From NCBI GenBank assembly GCA_022710975.1, contig JAKLGA010000010.1:186001-250000 (forward strand): a stretch of DNA of 64,000 bases. The letters are read 5' to 3'. Source of the DNA: Myxococcota bacterium (GTDB lineage: Bacteria; Myxococcota; B64-G9). Below, piece after piece: positions 61,634-64,000 of the stretch. The first letter of the stretch is position 1, and each line of letters starts with the position of its first letter. The position numbers and the translations under genes were made by a program. The notes beneath the pieces were generated by a model. The model did not search any database, was not told the origin of the DNA, and was given only the letters and a program-made list of their open reading frames with translations.

Positions 61634-63439
61634 ATGGACAAGGAGCCGACCAAGGTGAACGGTGACGAGGCGATGGGCAAGGCCGAGGAGGGCGAGGAGA
61701 ACTTCGCCCGCATGTTCGAGGCCAGCCTGAACGAGCAGGACAAGCGCGAGGGCGAGATCGTCAAGGGCGAGATCATCGACATCCGCCCGGATCACGTGGT
61801 GGTGGACATCGGCTTCAAGTCCGAGGGCACCATCCAGATCGGCGAGTTCGGCCGCAAGCCCGACGGCACGCCCGACGTGAAGGTCGGCGACCGCATCGAC
61901 GTGCTGCTCGAGCGCTGGGAGGACGAGGACGGGCTGATCGTGCTCTCCAAGGAGAAGGCCGACAAGCTCAAGGTCTGGGACGAGATCAGCGACGCGGTCG
62001 AGAAGGACCAGCTCGTCAAGGGCGTCATCGTGGCCCGGGTGAAGGGCGGCCTGAGCGTGGACATCGGGGTCAAGGCCTTCCTGCCCGGCTCCCAGGTGGA
62101 TCTGCGGCCCATCCGGAACCTGGAGAAGCTGATCGGCCAGACCTTCGACTTCAAGATCATCAAGTTCAACAAGCGCCGGGGCAACATCGTGCTCAGCCGC
62201 CGCGTGCTCCTGGAGAAGGAGCGCGAGGCGCTGAAGACCGAGACCCTGAAGAAGCTCAAGGCCGGCGCGGTGCTCCCGGGCATCGTGAAGAACATCACCG
62301 AGTACGGCGCCTTCATCGATCTCGGCGGCATCGACGGCCTGCTGCACATCACCGACATGTCCTGGGGCCGCGTCAGCCACCCGAGCCAGGTGTTCTCGGT
62401 GGGCGACGAGATCAACGTGATGGTGCTCAAGTTCGACCCCGAGACCGAGCGCGTCAGCCTGGGCCTGAAGCAGATCAACGAGGACCCCTGGACCCACGCC
62501 GACGAGCGCTACCCGGTCGGCAACAAGGTCAAGGGCAAGGTGGTCTCGCTGACCGACTACGGCGCCTTCGTGGAGCTCGAGGAGGGCATCGAGGGCCTGA
62601 TCCACATCTCCGAGATGTCGTGGACCAAGCGCGTCAAGCACCCCTCCAAGGTGGTGACCGTGGGCGACGAGGTCGAGGCCATCGTGCTCGACATCGACTC
62701 CACCAACAAGCGCATCTCGCTCGGCATGAAGCAGGTCGAGCCGAACCCCTGGACCACGCTGGAGGAGAAGTACCCCATCGGCTCGGTCATCCGGGGCCGC
62801 ATCCGCAACATCACCGACTTCGGCGTGTTCATCGGGATCGAGGAGGGCATCGACGGCCTGGTGCACATCTCCGACATCTCCTGGACCCAGCGCATCAAGC
62901 ACCCCAGCCAGCTCTACAAGAAGGGCGACGAGGTGGAGGCCATGGTGCTCCACATCGACCCCGAGAACGAGCGCTTCTCGCTGGGCATCAAGCAGCTCCT
63001 GGACGACCCCTGGACCAAGATCCCCGAGCGCTTCCCGCCCGGCACCCGGGTGAAGGGCAAGGTCATCAAGGTCACCGAGTTCGGCGCCTTCGTGGAGATC
63101 GACCAGGGCATCGAGGGCCTGATCCACATCTCCGAGCTCAGCCAGGACCGTGTCGAGGATCCCCGCTCGGTGGTCAACGAGAACGACACCATCGAGGTCA
63201 TGGTGCTGGACGTGGATCCCGAGGAGCGCCGCATCGCGCTCAGCGTCAAGAGCCTGCAGCTCAGCAAGGGCGAGGAGGACTACCAGGAGTACCTGCGCCG
63301 CCAGGGCAACGCCAGCGTGACCCTCGGCGACGCGCTGGCCTCCAGCGGCCTCCTGCCCAAGCCCGAGGGCGAGCGCGGCAAGAAGGCCAAGAAGACCCGC
63401 GAGGACACGGACGACACGGACGAGGAAGAAGAGGAATGA
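61634..63439 (+). CDS. rpsA: 30S ribosomal protein S1
   Basis: A 601-residue S1 with six S1 RNA-binding domains. The first two are ribosome-binding and more diverged (GEIIDIRPDHVVVDIGFKSEGTI and GVIVARVKGGLSVDIGVKAFLPGSQVD); four near-identical repeats follow (YGAFIDLGGIDGLLHITDMSW, YGAFVELEEGIEGLIHISEMSW, FGVFIGIEEGIDGLVHISDISW, FGAFVEIDQGIEGLIHISELS). It recruits mRNA to the ribosome. The C-terminal tail is acidic (DTDDTDEEEEE). ATG 61634 is used; GTG 61631 lies in frame directly upstream. Confidence 0.97.
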   Translation: MDKEPTKVNGDEAMGKAEEGEENFARMFEASLNEQDKREGEIVKGEIIDIRPDHVVVDIGFKSEGTIQIGEFGRKPDGTPDVKVGDRIDVLLERWEDEDGLIVLSKEKADKLKVWDEISDAVEKDQLVKGVIVARVKGGLSVDIGVKAFLPGSQVDLRPIRNLEKLIGQTFDFKIIKFNKRRGNIVLSRRVLLEKEREALKTETLKKLKAGAVLPGIVKNITEYGAFIDLGGIDGLLHITDMSWGRVSHPSQVFSVGDEINVMVLKFDPETERVSLGLKQINEDPWTHADERYPVGNKVKGKVVSLTDYGAFVELEEGIEGLIHISEMSWTKRVKHPSKVVTVGDEVEAIVLDIDSTNKRISLGMKQVEPNPWTTLEEKYPIGSVIRGRIRNITDFGVFIGIEEGIDGLVHISDISWTQRIKHPSQLYKKGDEVEAMVLHIDPENERFSLGIKQLLDDPWTKIPERFPPGTRVKGKVIKVTEFGAFVEIDQGIEGLIHISELSQDRVEDPRSVVNENDTIEVMVLDVDPEERRIALSVKSLQLSKGEEDYQEYLRRQGNASVTLGDALASSGLLPKPEGERGKKAKKTREDTDDTDEEEEE

Positions 63440-63562
63440 GCAGGCGGGGGCACCCGTCGAACCACTTGATCTCTCTGGGTTGTTGTGATTTCCATGGGGC
63501 GTGGGGGCGCGCTCGCCCCCCGGCCCCGTGACGAAGACGACGAAGGAAAGGAGCCGAGCGCC

Positions 63563-63892
63563 GTGACCAAGAGCCAACTGATCGAGGCGGTGGCCACCAA
63601 GCTGGAGAACGTGTCCAAGAAAGACGTCGAGATCATCGTGGACACCATCTTCAACTGCATGACCGACGCCTTGACCCGCGACGAGCGCATCGAGATCCGC
63701 GGGTTCGGCAGCTTCGTCTCCAAGATCCGCGACGCCCGGGACGGCCGGAACCCCAAGACCGGTGACAAGGTCTCGGTGCCCAAGAAGCGCACGCCCTTCT
63801 TCACCGTCGGCAAGGAGCTCAAGGAGCGGGTGAACGTGGACGAGGAGGAGGGCGCCCCGGCCCCCGCGCCCGGCACCCTCCCGACCCCCTGA
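63563..63892 (+). CDS. ihfB: HU/IHF-family DNA-binding protein, IHF-beta-like
   Basis: A 109-residue nucleoid protein with TKSQLIEAVATKL at the start, IEIRGFGSFVSKIRDARDGRNPKTG and the IHF-beta-type tail PFFTVGKELKERVN. It bends DNA. Position right after rpsA is where ihfB sits in many proteobacteria, which favours IHF-beta over HU. The GTG start follows AAAGGAG by 11 bases. The tail adds an acidic/Pro-rich stretch of about 15 residues. Confidence 0.82.
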   Translation: MTKSQLIEAVATKLENVSKKDVEIIVDTIFNCMTDALTRDERIEIRGFGSFVSKIRDARDGRNPKTGDKVSVPKKRTPFFTVGKELKERVNVDEEEGAPAPAPGTLPTP

Positions 63893-63917
63893 GCGCCCGC
63901 GTCCTCGGCCACCCCCG

Positions 63918-64000
63918 ATGAACCGCATCTGGGCCCCCTGGCGGATGGAGTACATCCTCGCTCCCAAGGAGGGGGGGTGCATCTTCTGCTTCGAGCCGGC
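63918..64000 (+). CDS. HIT-family protein, 5' end only
   Basis: The ATG at 63918 opens MNRIWAPWRMEYI ... GGCIFCFEP, the typical start of HIT-domain (Ap4A-phosphorylase/hydrolase-like) proteins, with the CIFC zinc pair. The frame is open to the window end at residue 27; the catalytic HxHxH lies outside. Confidence 0.85.
   Translation, partial: MNRIWAPWRMEYILAPKEGGCIFCFEP

Overview
The window is about 64 kb of very G+C-rich chromosome from a Gram-negative bacterium. It has no rRNA, tRNA, CRISPR array or insertion sequence that I can recognise. A TonB-dependent receptor, LptF/LptG-type permeases, an IHF-type protein, many lipoproteins with Asp/Cys-rich repeats, a Ser/Thr kinase with a C-terminal PEGA domain, TPR proteins with a zinc-ribbon head and an FHA-GGDEF protein together suggest Myxococcota (formerly Deltaproteobacteria). 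This is inference; no marker gene fixes the taxon.

Layout. 1-1268: sdhC-sdhA on the minus strand. 1347-3067: two small unknown genes and a ParE/Phd toxin-antitoxin pair. 3068-3553: a gene-free stretch rich in inverted repeats, perhaps a REP/MITE-like element. 3554-10114: a minus-strand operon of a TonB-dependent receptor, a small Asp-rich exported protein, a 1116-residue thrombospondin-3-repeat lipoprotein and a zinc-ribbon membrane protein, with a perfect palindrome at its promoter. 10292-20898: fumC, a YitT-type membrane protein, a spermidine-synthase-like fusion, TPR proteins, a polytopic membrane protein and an M48 protease-TPR fusion. 21018-23927: a protein kinase, then a MerR-type regulator coupled to a small sigma-region-4 protein with four cysteines. 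24069-34219: a degenerate purH-like gene, a zinc-ribbon/GYF/TPR protein, purD, purE, two LptF/G-type permeases, an O-antigen-ligase-like protein and a small membrane protein, mostly joined by 4-base stop/start overlaps.

34220-36420 is an islet of lower G+C with an AbiEi/AbiEii (type IV toxin-antitoxin) pair under its own operator-like promoter. 36421-42533 holds an exported beta-propeller-like protein and a polysaccharide cluster: ABC permease, ABC ATPase, two glycosyltransferases and a polyprenyl-phosphate sugar transferase. 42543-51111: a methyltransferase, a DUF1232 protein, three Cys-rich lipoproteins, a DUF721/DciA-like protein, a sirtuin and a large lipoprotein ended by a clear terminator. 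51268-57458: FHA-GGDEF diguanylate cyclase, an acyltransferase with an odd repeat-rich N terminus, an epimerase, mutL and miaA. 57465-64000: an outer-membrane barrel, then tyrA-like, cmk, ispH, rpsA, ihfB and the start of a HIT-family gene, close to a gene order common in proteobacteria.

Two features recur. Many genes have a TTGACA-like box, a 16-18 base spacer and a TAnnnT-like box, and in five cases the -10 box ends only 6-9 bases before the start codon with no ribosome-binding site, suggesting leaderless mRNAs. Two genes in canonical metabolic contexts (purH-like and tyrA-like) have lost hallmark catalytic motifs. The most unusual candidates are the MerR/sigma-region-4 pair, the receptor-lipoprotein operon and the degenerate PurH.
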